This document shows, in pieces, positions 57,689-64,000 of a stretch of 64,000 nt of DNA. The notes below the pieces were generated by a model. That model was given only the letters and a program-made list of their open reading frames with translations. It was not told the DNA's origin and did no database searches. This DNA is from Massilia aurea (lineage in GTDB: Bacteria > Pseudomonadota > Gammaproteobacteria > Burkholderiales > Burkholderiaceae_D). A program made the position numbers and the translations under genes. Location: positions 248,001-312,000 of the forward strand of contig NZ_JACHBX010000002.1 in NCBI RefSeq assembly GCF_014200505.1. The letters run 5' to 3'. The stretch's first letter is position 1; the number at the start of each line of letters is the position of its first letter.

Positions 57689-57906
57689 TTACTTGGTGCC
57701 GAATACGATGCGGGCCCGGGACCACGATAACGGGGTCAACTTCACCATTACCGGGTCACGCAGGCAGAAGCGAACACGCATTCTACCCGAGATCGACCCC
57801 AGGCTCACATTTCGTTTTCCAGCTTCACGCGGAACGTCGCGTTTGGGAGAGTCTTTCGACCCTCCCCTTGCATTCGGATGACATCGTCTTCTGCCATTCG
57901 CGCCAT
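57689..57906 (-). pseudogene. infA: Decayed translation initiation factor IF-1 gene (infA remnant)
   Basis: In the canonical infA position, 12 bp after secY. From 57906 (or the better ATG 57897) the frame reads MAEDDVIRMQGEGRKTLPN, then ATFRVKLENEM, and stops at TGA 57805-57807, about half-way. The rest of IF-1 continues in the next frame as VSLGSISGRMRV and ends KLTPLSWSRARIVFGTK. The shift fits loss of one base at a normally conserved His codon. Further signs of decay: the YIRILPGD segment is altered and shortened, TPYDL has become TPLSW, and the RBS is poor. A cell needs IF-1, so another infA should exist. Confidence 0.85.
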
Positions 57907-57918
57907 GCACCCGACTAC

Positions 57919-59253
57919 TTATCGCGTCGGGACGCCACCCTTGAAGTTCGCCTTGCGCAGCAGTGAATCATATTGCTGCGACATGACGTAGTTCTGTACT
58001 TGTGCCATGAAGTCCATCGTCACCACAACGATGATCAGGAGCGACGTGCCACCGAAGTAGAAGGGAACCTTCCACTGGGCGGTCATGAACTCCGGCACCA
58101 GGCACACCAGGGTGATGTAGACAGCACCAGCCAGGGTCAGGCGCATCAGGATCTTGTCGATATAGCGAGCGGTCTGATCACCCGGACGGATGCCCGGTAC
58201 AAACGCGCCACTTTTCTTCAAGTTGTCCGCCGTTTCCTTGCTGTTAAATACCAGCGCAGTATAGAAGAAGCAGAAGAACACGATCGCCACCGCATACAGC
58301 AACGCGTGGATTGGCTCGCCCGGCGCCATCGACGCCGCCAGATCCTTCAGGAACCCGATCACCGGGCCGCTGGAATCCTTGCCACGGGTGAACCAGTCGA
58401 CAATCGTCGCCGGGAACAGAATGATCGACGACGCGAAGATCGGCGGGATCACGCCTGCCATGTTCAGCTTCAAGGGCAGGTGGCTGGTTTGGCCACCGTA
58501 GATCTTGTTGCCGACCTGGCGTTTCGCGTAATTAACCAGAATCTTGCGCTGTCCGCGTTCCACGAACACCACCGCATACGTCACCGCAGCGATCAGCAGA
58601 ACGATCAGGATGGCCGAGAAGCTGCCGATCGAACCGTTTGACACCAGGGTGAACAAGCCACCCAGCGCCGACGGCAAACCTGCTGCGATGCCGGCAAAGA
58701 TGATGATCGAAATGCCATTGCCAAGACCACGCTCGGTAATTTGCTCGCCCAGCCACATCAGGAACATGGTGCCGGTCAAGAGGGTCACGATGGTGACGAA
58801 ACGGAAGCCGAGACCAGGGTCAATGACCAGGCCAGGCTGCGCTTCGAGCGCGACAGCGATACCGAACGCCTGGAAGAGTGCCAGCGCAACCGTGAAGTAA
58901 CGGGTGTACTGGGTAATCTTGCGGCGGCCGGACTCGCCCTCTTTCTTCAACGCCTCGAGTTGCGGCGAAACGATCGATGCGAGCTGCATGATGATCGAAG
59001 CCGAAATATAAGGCATGATGCCGAGCGCGAACACGGTAAAGCGGGACAAGGCGCCACCCGAGAACATGTTGAACATGCCCAGGATGCCGCCTTCGTTCTG
59101 CTTGAACAGCGCAGCGAGCTGCACCGGGTCAATCCCGGGGACCGGAATATGAGCACCGATGCGGTACACGACCAACGCGCCAAGCAAAAACCACAGCCGG
59201 GCCCATGGGAATCCGGAAGCGGCGCTTTTACCAAGTTGTGAATTAGTCGCCAA
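57919..59253 (-). CDS. secY: Protein translocase subunit SecY
   Basis: The channel-forming subunit of the Sec translocon, 444 residues with ten hydrophobic helices. The plug/TM2a region is [28 protein letters not shown], and a conserved cytoplasmic loop contains [15 protein letters not shown]. The start codon is TTG (59253), supported by GGAG 9 nt upstream; no ATG fits the expected N-terminus. It is co-transcribed with rplO. Confidence 0.98.
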   Translation of the reverse strand: MATNSQLGKSAASGFPWARLWFLLGALVVYRIGAHIPVPGIDPVQLAALFKQNEGGILGMFNMFSGGALSRFTVFALGIMPYISASIIMQLASIVSPQLEALKKEGESGRRKITQYTRYFTVALALFQAFGIAVALEAQPGLVIDPGLGFRFVTIVTLLTGTMFLMWLGEQITERGLGNGISIIIFAGIAAGLPSALGGLFTLVSNGSIGSFSAILIVLLIAAVTYAVVFVERGQRKILVNYAKRQVGNKIYGGQTSHLPLKLNMAGVIPPIFASSIILFPATIVDWFTRGKDSSGPVIGFLKDLAASMAPGEPIHALLYAVAIVFFCFFYTALVFNSKETADNLKKSGAFVPGIRPGDQTARYIDKILMRLTLAGAVYITLVCLVPEFMTAQWKVPFYFGGTSLLIIVVVTMDFMAQVQNYVMSQQYDSLLRKANFKGGVPTR

Positions 59254-59281
59254 TTTTTGCTCCGATCAGGCAGCGATCGCT

Positions 59282-59713
59282 TTACGCGACCGAGCCGCCA
59301 GCTGCTTCGATTGCCGCTTTAGCGCCGGCGCTCACTTTCAGGCCTTTGAGGTTCACCGCTTTGGTGATCTCGCCGGACAGGATGACGCGCACGTCACGTG
59401 CCAGAACCGACAGAACGCCAGCCGCTTTGAGCACCAGGATGTCGACTTCGCCGACGGCCAGGTTGTTCAGATCGGACAGACGCACTTCAGCCTTGAACGT
59501 TGCGTTCAGCGATTTGAAACCACGCTTTGGCAGACGACGCTGCAGAGGCATTTGACCGCCTTCGAAGCCGACTTTGTGGAAGCCGCCCGAACGCGACTTT
59601 TGACCCTTGTGACCACGGCCGGCAGTTTTGCCGATGCCGGAGCCGATACCGCGGCCGACGCGACGCTTATAGTGCTTGGCGCCGTCAGCTGGTTGAATGG
59701 TATTGAGTTCCAT
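59282..59713 (-). CDS. rplO: 50S ribosomal protein L15
   Basis: A 143-residue late-assembly protein of the large subunit. It begins [22 protein letters not shown] and has the Gly/Lys-rich segment [19 protein letters not shown]. The start at 59713 discards six open codons upstream. Confidence 0.98.
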   Translation of the reverse strand: MELNTIQPADGAKHYKRRVGRGIGSGIGKTAGRGHKGQKSRSGGFHKVGFEGGQMPLQRRLPKRGFKSLNATFKAEVRLSDLNNLAVGEVDILVLKAAGVLSVLARDVRVILSGEITKAVNLKGLKVSAGAKAAIEAAGGSVA

Positions 59714-59741
59714 TGATTTCTCCGTTCGCAAGCCCGAGGGC

Positions 59742-59921
59742 TTACGAAACCACTTTCACGAGGTACGATACTTTGTTGATCATGCCACGCACGGACGGGG
59801 TGTCTTGCAACTCGGAGACCGAGTTGACGCGACGCAGACCCAGACCGCGCACGGTGGCACGGTGATCCTGACGGGTACCGATCAGGCCCTTGACGAGCTG
59901 AACTTTAACGGTGTTAGCCAT
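59742..59921 (-). CDS. rpmD: 50S ribosomal protein L30
   Basis: A 59-residue protein translated directly: [20 protein letters not shown] at the N-terminus, the L30 signature [10 protein letters not shown] in the middle and the C-terminus VSYLVKVVS. It lies between rpsE and rplO as in other proteobacterial spc operons. Confidence 0.97.
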   Translation of the reverse strand: MANTVKVQLVKGLIGTRQDHRATVRGLGLRRVNSVSELQDTPSVRGMINKVSYLVKVVS

Positions 59922-59932
59922 GTGATTTCCCC

Positions 59933-60451
59933 TTAACCCAGGATGTCTTCGACCGACTTGCCACGCTTGGCGGCGATGTCGGAAGCAGTGCTCATTTTCG
60001 ACAGACCGTCGAGAGTTGCGCGCACCAGGTTGTATGGATTCGACGAGCCGGTCGATTTAGCGACCACGTCCGTCACGCCCATCACTTCGAAGATAGCGCG
60101 CATTGCGCCACCAGCGATCACGCCGGTACCAGGCTTAGCTGGCATCATCATGACGCGCGAGGCGCCATGACGACCGGACACGGTGTGGTGCAGCGTACCG
60201 TTCTTGAGTGGCACCTTGATCAGGTTGCGGCGGGCTTCTTCCATCGCTTTTTGCACGCCGACTGGAACTTCCTTCGACTTGCCTTTGCCCATGCCGATGC
60301 GGCCATCGCCGTCACCGACAACGGTCAGCGCTGCAAAACCCATGATACGACCACCCTTGACCACTTTGGTCACGCGGTTGATCGCGATCATTTTCTCGCG
60401 CATGCCATCATCCGGCTTGTCGCTTGCCATTTTCGCTTGCATTTTTGCCAT
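59933..60451 (-). CDS. rpsE: 30S ribosomal protein S5
   Basis: A 172-residue decoding-fidelity protein. The dsRBD-like N-terminal domain carries [19 protein letters not shown] with the spectinomycin-loop residues. The C-terminal domain contains [19 protein letters not shown]. It overlaps no neighbour and lies 12 bp after rplR. Confidence 0.99.
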   Translation of the reverse strand: MAKMQAKMASDKPDDGMREKMIAINRVTKVVKGGRIMGFAALTVVGDGDGRIGMGKGKSKEVPVGVQKAMEEARRNLIKVPLKNGTLHHTVSGRHGASRVMMMPAKPGTGVIAGGAMRAIFEVMGVTDVVAKSTGSSNPYNLVRATLDGLSKMSTASDIAAKRGKSVEDILG

Positions 60452-60463
60452 GACGATTCTTCC

Positions 60464-60826
60464 TTAGAACTTCAGACCGGCTTCACGCGCGGCTTCCGCC
60501 AGCGCCTTCACCCGACCGTGGTAACGGAAACCGGAGCGATCGAACGCGACTTCGGTGATTCCTGCTTTCAGTGCTTTTTCTGCGACGCGCTTGCCGACCA
60601 GAGCGGCTGCTGCAGCGTTGCCGCCGGCGCCAGTCTGACCTGCCAGCTCGGCGCGCACTTCAGCTTCCAGAGTCGAAGCCGACACCAGTACTTTTGCGTC
60701 CGGGCTGATCAGGTTCGCATAGATATGCAGGTTGGTGCGGTGAACCGACAAACGGTTCACGCCCAGCTGCGAGATCTTGATGCGGGTCTGACGTCCACGA
60801 CGCAGACGTGATTCTTTCTTGTCCAT
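60464..60826 (-). CDS. rplR: 50S ribosomal protein L18
   Basis: A 120-residue 5S rRNA-binding protein with the basic N-terminus [20 protein letters not shown] and the conserved C-terminal [23 protein letters not shown]. Confidence 0.99.
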   Translation of the reverse strand: MDKKESRLRRGRQTRIKISQLGVNRLSVHRTNLHIYANLISPDAKVLVSASTLEAEVRAELAGQTGAGGNAAAAALVGKRVAEKALKAGITEVAFDRSGFRYHGRVKALAEAAREAGLKF

Positions 60827-60837
60827 GTCAGCTCCGA

Positions 60838-61371
60838 TTATTTCTTCTTGGTTTCTTTAAGCTTCACCACTTCGTCCGAATAACGGACACCCTTGCCTTT
60901 GTAAGGCTCAGGCGAGCGGTAAGCGCGAACTTCAGCGGCAACCTGGCCGACCTTTTGACGATCGATACCCTTGATCAGGATCTCGGTCGGGGTCGGAGTT
61001 GCTGCAGTAACGCCTTCTGGCATTGCGTGCAGCACCGGGTGCGAGAAGCCCAGGGACAGGTTCAGGGCGTTGCCCTGCACTGCTGCCTTGTAGCCCACGC
61101 CGACCAGGTTCAGCTTCTTCTCGAAGCCCTTGGTCACGCCGGTTACCATGTTGTTGACCAGAGCACGCAGGGTGCCGGACATGGCGTTCGATTCACGCGA
61201 ATCATCGACTACGTCGAAGGTCAGCGTGCCATTGTTGTTTTCCACTTTGACCAGGCCGTTCAGGGCCTGGGTCAGGGAGCCCAGCGGGCCCTTGACGGTG
61301 ATCGACGACGCGTTGATCGCGACTTCGGCACCGGCAGGGACGGCGATAGGCATCTTAGCTACTCGAGACAT
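60838..61371 (-). CDS. rplF: 50S ribosomal protein L6
   Basis: A 177-residue protein of two similar alpha/beta domains. It begins [20 protein letters not shown] and ends with the signature [22 protein letters not shown]. Confidence 0.99.
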   Translation of the reverse strand: MSRVAKMPIAVPAGAEVAINASSITVKGPLGSLTQALNGLVKVENNNGTLTFDVVDDSRESNAMSGTLRALVNNMVTGVTKGFEKKLNLVGVGYKAAVQGNALNLSLGFSHPVLHAMPEGVTAATPTPTEILIKGIDRQKVGQVAAEVRAYRSPEPYKGKGVRYSDEVVKLKETKKK

Positions 61372-61381
61372 CGTCTACTCC

Positions 61382-61777
61382 TTAAGCCACGTAGCAAATC
61401 ACTTCGCCACCGACACCGGTAGCGCGCGCTTTGCGATCAGTCATGACGCCTTGCGGAGTCGACACGATTGCCACGCCCAGGCCGTTCATGACGGTTGGGA
61501 TCTCGTCTTTACCTTTGTAGATACGCAGGCCTGGACGGGACACGCGCTCAAGGCGCTCGATGACCGGACGGCCAGTGTAATACTTCAAACCGATTTTCAG
61601 TTCCGCTTTACCACCTTCGGAGGTGACAGCGAAATCCTCAATGTAACCCTCGTCCTTCAGGACGTTGGCAATGGCAACCTTGACTTTTGACGACGGCATT
61701 GCGACCGTGGTTTTCTGAACAACTTGTGCGTTGCGAATGCGGGTCAGCATATCGGCGATAGGATCGCTCATACTCAT
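61382..61777 (-). CDS. rpsH: 30S ribosomal protein S8
   Basis: A 131-residue 16S rRNA-binding protein; in E. coli it represses spc operon translation at the L5 region. N-terminus [19 protein letters not shown]-terminus with [22 protein letters not shown]. The first of two nearby ATGs is used because AGGAG lies 9 nt before it. Confidence 0.99.
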   Translation of the reverse strand: MSMSDPIADMLTRIRNAQVVQKTTVAMPSSKVKVAIANVLKDEGYIEDFAVTSEGGKAELKIGLKYYTGRPVIERLERVSRPGLRIYKGKDEIPTVMNGLGVAIVSTPQGVMTDRKARATGVGGEVICYVA

Positions 61778-61791
61778 TGCATATTCTCCTA

Positions 61792-62097
61792 TTACCAGCT
61801 TGCTTTGGTCATACCAGGAATTTCGCCCTTCATGGCGAATTCGCGGACTTTGGTACGTGCCAGACCGAATTTACGGAATGTGCCACGTGGACGGCCAGTG
61901 ATGGCGCAGCGGTTACGCTGACGGGTCGGCGCCGAATTGCGCGGCAGAGCCTGCAGCTTCAGACGCGCTTCGTAGCGTTCTTCTTCCGTCTTCGACTGGT
62001 CGTCGATGATCGCTTTAAGAGCGGCACGCTTCGGGGCGAATTTCTCCACCAGGTCTGCACGCTTCTTTTCGCGGTTAATCAGTGAAAGTTTTGCCAT
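61792..62097 (-). CDS. rpsN: 30S ribosomal protein S14
   Basis: A 101-residue long-form S14 without the zinc-binding cysteine pairs (only [17 protein letters not shown]), the zinc-independent type usual in proteobacteria. Confidence 0.99.
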   Translation of the reverse strand: MAKLSLINREKKRADLVEKFAPKRAALKAIIDDQSKTEEERYEARLKLQALPRNSAPTRQRNRCAITGRPRGTFRKFGLARTKVREFAMKGEIPGMTKASW

Positions 62098-62102
62098 TGC
62101 TC

Positions 62103-62642
62103 TTAGTTCCTGAACGGGAATTTGAAGGCGGCGAGCAGCGCTTTGGCTTCTTCGTCGGTCTTAGCAGTCGTGGTTATCGAGATGTTCATGCCACGCAGTG
62201 CATCGATCTTGTCGTAGTCGATCTCTGGGAAGATGATCTGTTCCTTGACACCGATGTTGTAGTTGCCGCGACCATCGAACGATTTACCATTAACACCGCG
62301 GAAGTCACGCACGCGCGGCAGAGCCACGGTGATGAAGCGGTCCAGGAATTCGTACATACGGGCGCCGCGCAGGGTCACCATCGTGCCGATCGGGTAGCCT
62401 TCGCGGATCTTGAAACCAGCGATTGCCTTGCGTGCCTTGGTGATCACTGGCTTCTGGCCGGCGATCTTCGTCAGGTCGCCAGTGGCGTGCTCGATGATCT
62501 TCTTGTCAGCGACTGCTTCCGACAGACCCATGTTCAGGGTGATCTTGGTCAGACGTGGCACTTCCATCACCGACTTGTAACCGAATTTCTCGGTCAGCTC
62601 GGCGACGACTTTTTCTTTGTAAATTGCTTGGAGACGGGCCAT
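62103..62642 (-). CDS. rplE: 50S ribosomal protein L5
   Basis: A 179-residue 5S rRNA and P-site tRNA-contact protein. It shows [34 protein letters not shown] and the C-terminal [20 protein letters not shown]. Confidence 0.99.
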   Translation of the reverse strand: MARLQAIYKEKVVAELTEKFGYKSVMEVPRLTKITLNMGLSEAVADKKIIEHATGDLTKIAGQKPVITKARKAIAGFKIREGYPIGTMVTLRGARMYEFLDRFITVALPRVRDFRGVNGKSFDGRGNYNIGVKEQIIFPEIDYDKIDALRGMNISITTTAKTDEEAKALLAAFKFPFRN

Positions 62643-62648
62643 TTATTC

Positions 62649-62963
62649 TTACCCCTTCACTACTTCGCCGCTCGACTTGAAGACGCGGACTTTTTTGCCG
62701 TCCTGGTCTTTGAAGCCAACGCGATCTGCCTTGCCGGTCGCTGCGTTGAACAGCGCGACATTCGACACGTGAATCGGCATTGTCTTGTCGACGATACCAC
62801 CAGTAACACCGGTCATCGGGTTAGGCTTGGTCGCTTTTTTAGCGACGTTGACGCCTTCGACGATGACGTGTTCAGCGTCTACACGCTGTTGAACGACACC
62901 GCGCTTGCCCTTGTCTTTCCCGGCCAGAACGATGACTTCGTCGTTTTTACGAATCTTATCCAT
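62649..62963 (-). CDS. rplX: 50S ribosomal protein L24
   Basis: A 104-residue assembly initiator with an N-terminal KOW motif ([20 protein letters not shown]) and the conserved [17 protein letters not shown] segment. Confidence 0.99.
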   Translation of the reverse strand: MDKIRKNDEVIVLAGKDKGKRGVVQQRVDAEHVIVEGVNVAKKATKPNPMTGVTGGIVDKTMPIHVSNVALFNAATGKADRVGFKDQDGKKVRVFKSSGEVVKG

Positions 62964-62972
62964 GTCGTATCC

Positions 62973-63341
62973 TTACAGAACTTCAGGTGCCAGCGACACG
63001 ATCTTCATGAACTTTTCAGTGCGCAGCTCGCGCGTCACTGGTCCGAAGATACGGGTACCGATTGGCTCCAGCTTGGCGTTCAGCAGGACAGCGGCATTGC
63101 CGTCGAACTTGACCAGGGAACCATCCGGGCGACGCACACCTTTTGCGGTGCGCACAACCACGGCATTGTAAATTTCACCTTTTTTGACGCGGCCACGTGG
63201 GGCTGCGACTTTAACGGTGACCTTGATGATGTCGCCAATGCTCGCGTAACGGCGCTTCGAGCCGCCCAACACCTTGATGCACAGAACTTCCTTTGCACCC
63301 GTGTTGTCGGCTACTTCGAGCCGGCTTTCGGTTTGAATCAT
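62973..63341 (-). CDS. rplN: 50S ribosomal protein L14
   Basis: First gene of the spc operon, 122 residues, beginning [20 protein letters not shown], with the L14 signature [20 protein letters not shown]. It is preceded by a 233-bp gap that holds the operon boundary. Confidence 0.99.
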   Translation of the reverse strand: MIQTESRLEVADNTGAKEVLCIKVLGGSKRRYASIGDIIKVTVKVAAPRGRVKKGEIYNAVVVRTAKGVRRPDGSLVKFDGNAAVLLNAKLEPIGTRIFGPVTRELRTEKFMKIVSLAPEVL

Positions 63342-63471
63342 AGTATTTTCTTTCCCAACTTAAGCCGAAGAAACCCCACAATTTGTGGGCCTGCGGTCAG
63401 TCTTGGTCCCGCCGTAACGCCCCTGCTGGAGCACCACGATTGGGTGATTGGACTTTCCAATAACGCTCTTC

Positions 63472-63501
63472 GTTACAGGCCGCACTTGCCGAGGGGGACA
63501 A
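63472..63501 (-). promoter_or_regulatory. Candidate spc operon promoter
   Basis: On the minus strand TTGTCC (63496-63501) and TGTAAC (63472-63477) are spaced 18 bp, between the rpsQ-distal hairpin and rplN. The position matches the known Pspc location in E. coli; the sequence match is moderate. Confidence 0.4.
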
Positions 63502-63523
63502 ACTGCGGCAACACATGAACGAA

Positions 63524-63552
63524 GCCCGCTAGTATCTCAGATACCAGCGGGC
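63524..63552 (-). terminator. Hairpin at the S10/spc operon boundary
   Basis: Outer arms GCCCGCT/AGCGGGC plus inner arms GTATCT/AGATAC with one mismatch between them, 22 bp after the rpsQ stop. The following minus-strand sequence (TTCGTT) is only mildly T-rich, so it may attenuate rather than fully stop S10 transcripts. Confidence 0.55.
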
Positions 63553-63574
63553 CACGCAAGACAATTTTTAAAGC

Positions 63575-63847
63575 TTAGAGGACTGGTGCTACCAACAGCA
63601 CCTGGGTGACCGTCCAGGCTTTCGTCTTCGAGATCGGGCGACCTTCTGCGATCTCGACGGTGTCGCCAATTTTCGCTTCGTTCGCTTCGTCGTGCGCGTG
63701 ATACTTGTTCGAGCGCACGATGATCTTGCCGTACAGCGGATGCTTGACGTGACGTTCGATCAGTACGGTTACCGTCTTGTCCATTTTGTCGGACACGACT
63801 TTACCGACCAGCGTACGCTTCAGCGCCGTTTTAGTGGTGTCGTTCAT
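63575..63847 (-). CDS. rpsQ: 30S ribosomal protein S17
   Basis: A 90-residue OB-fold protein at the end of the S10 operon, with [20 protein letters not shown] and [20 protein letters not shown]. The ATG overlaps the rpmC stop by 4 bp (ATGA). Confidence 0.99.
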   Translation of the reverse strand: MNDTTKTALKRTLVGKVVSDKMDKTVTVLIERHVKHPLYGKIIVRSNKYHAHDEANEAKIGDTVEIAEGRPISKTKAWTVTQVLLVAPVL

Positions 63848-64000
63848 TTGGCTTCCTTCGTGTTCATCACAGTCTTCACACGCGCGATATCGCGACGTAC
63901 TTTCTTGAGCTGCGAGGTATTCCCGAGCTGCTGGGTGGCGACTTGCATGCGCAGACCGAATTGGGCCTTGAGCAGCTCGTTCAGCTCCTTCTGCAGCGCG
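63844..64000 (-). CDS. rpmC: 50S ribosomal protein L29 (C-terminal part, gene continues past the window)
   Basis: The last 51 or so residues are visible: [19 protein letters not shown], then [20 protein letters not shown], ending [12 protein letters not shown]. This is the L29 helical hairpin and its usual position before rpsQ. The start lies beyond the right edge. Confidence 0.96.
   Translation of the reverse strand, partial: ALQKELNELLKAQFGLRMQVATQQLGNTSQLKKVRRDIARVKTVMNTKEAK

Noticed and set aside
57689..57910. Reading the infA region as an intact gene using programmed frameshifting
   Set aside because: No slippery site or stimulatory structure is apparent at the break, and conserved residues on both sides of it have also changed, which fits decay better.
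57689..57910. A 73-residue gene in the second frame of the infA region
   Set aside because: Only its C-terminal half resembles IF-1. The N-terminal half is out-of-frame infA sequence and has no RBS.

Overview
The window looks like a chromosomal core segment of a high-GC betaproteobacterium of the order Burkholderiales. It is most probably from the family Oxalobacteraceae, near Massilia/Telluria/Janthinobacterium. That placement is an inference from gene order and protein character: lolB-ispE-tRNA-Gln-prs-rplY-pth-ychF, pilMNOPQ next to aroK/aroB, cyaY-lptM-lysA, engB next to cytochrome c4-resB-ccsB, and a 325-residue RpoA. No phage, insertion sequence, transposase or CRISPR array is visible.

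Layout. At 1-2.2 kb are the end of the LPS/Kdo genes (kdsD, kdsC, lptC) on the minus strand, facing a CPA2 cation/proton antiporter. At 4.3-10.7 kb are a DUF484-GGDEF diguanylate cyclase, a MOSC protein, ychF, a patatin-like hydrolase and a DUF3857/transglutaminase-like protein that lacks its catalytic cysteine. At 10.7-17 kb lie pth, rplY, prs, tRNA-Gln, ispE, lolB and a TPR lipoprotein. On the plus strand, mutM and mutY (8-oxoguanine repair) flank a dynamin-like GTPase. At 21-31 kb the minus strand carries dgt, a single reading frame encoding both AroK and AroB, an Ig-like lipoprotein and pilQ-P-O-N-M. At 31-44 kb are the penicillin-binding protein PBP1A, cyaY, lptM, lysA, msrQ/msrP, ccsB, resB, a dihaem cytochrome, engB, hemB and an unrecognised zinc-ribbon/TM/proline-rich protein.

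At 44.7-54 kb is an envelope-stress block: an RND efflux permease and adaptor, an OmpR-type two-component system, a divergent Spy/CpxP-like chaperone and dsbD. From 54 kb to the right edge are the spc and alpha ribosomal operons with the end of the S10 operon, all on the minus strand: rpmC', rpsQ | rplN, rplX, rplE, rpsN, rpsH, rplF, rplR, rpsE, rpmD, rplO, secY, (infA remnant), rpmJ, rpsM, rpsK, rpsD, rpoA, rplQ.

Most unusual points. (1) The infA copy in its canonical place between secY and rpmJ is decayed by a frameshift and missense changes, so an intact IF-1 gene must lie elsewhere. (2) aroK reads into aroB without a stop codon. (3) A dynamin-like GTPase is translationally coupled to mutY and follows mutM. 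(4) The transglutaminase-like protein is predicted to be catalytically dead. (5) A roughly 100-bp two-hairpin repeat family occurs at four loci, and a second hairpin repeat family has entered the rpsD-rpoA and prs-rplY spacers. (6) The rpoA-rplQ spacer holds two strong consecutive hairpins.

I did not find a clear multi-gene system of an undescribed type. The best candidates for new biology are the dynamin/GO-repair operon, the Ig-like lipoprotein in the pilus operon, and the unknown protein at 43.6-44.5 kb.
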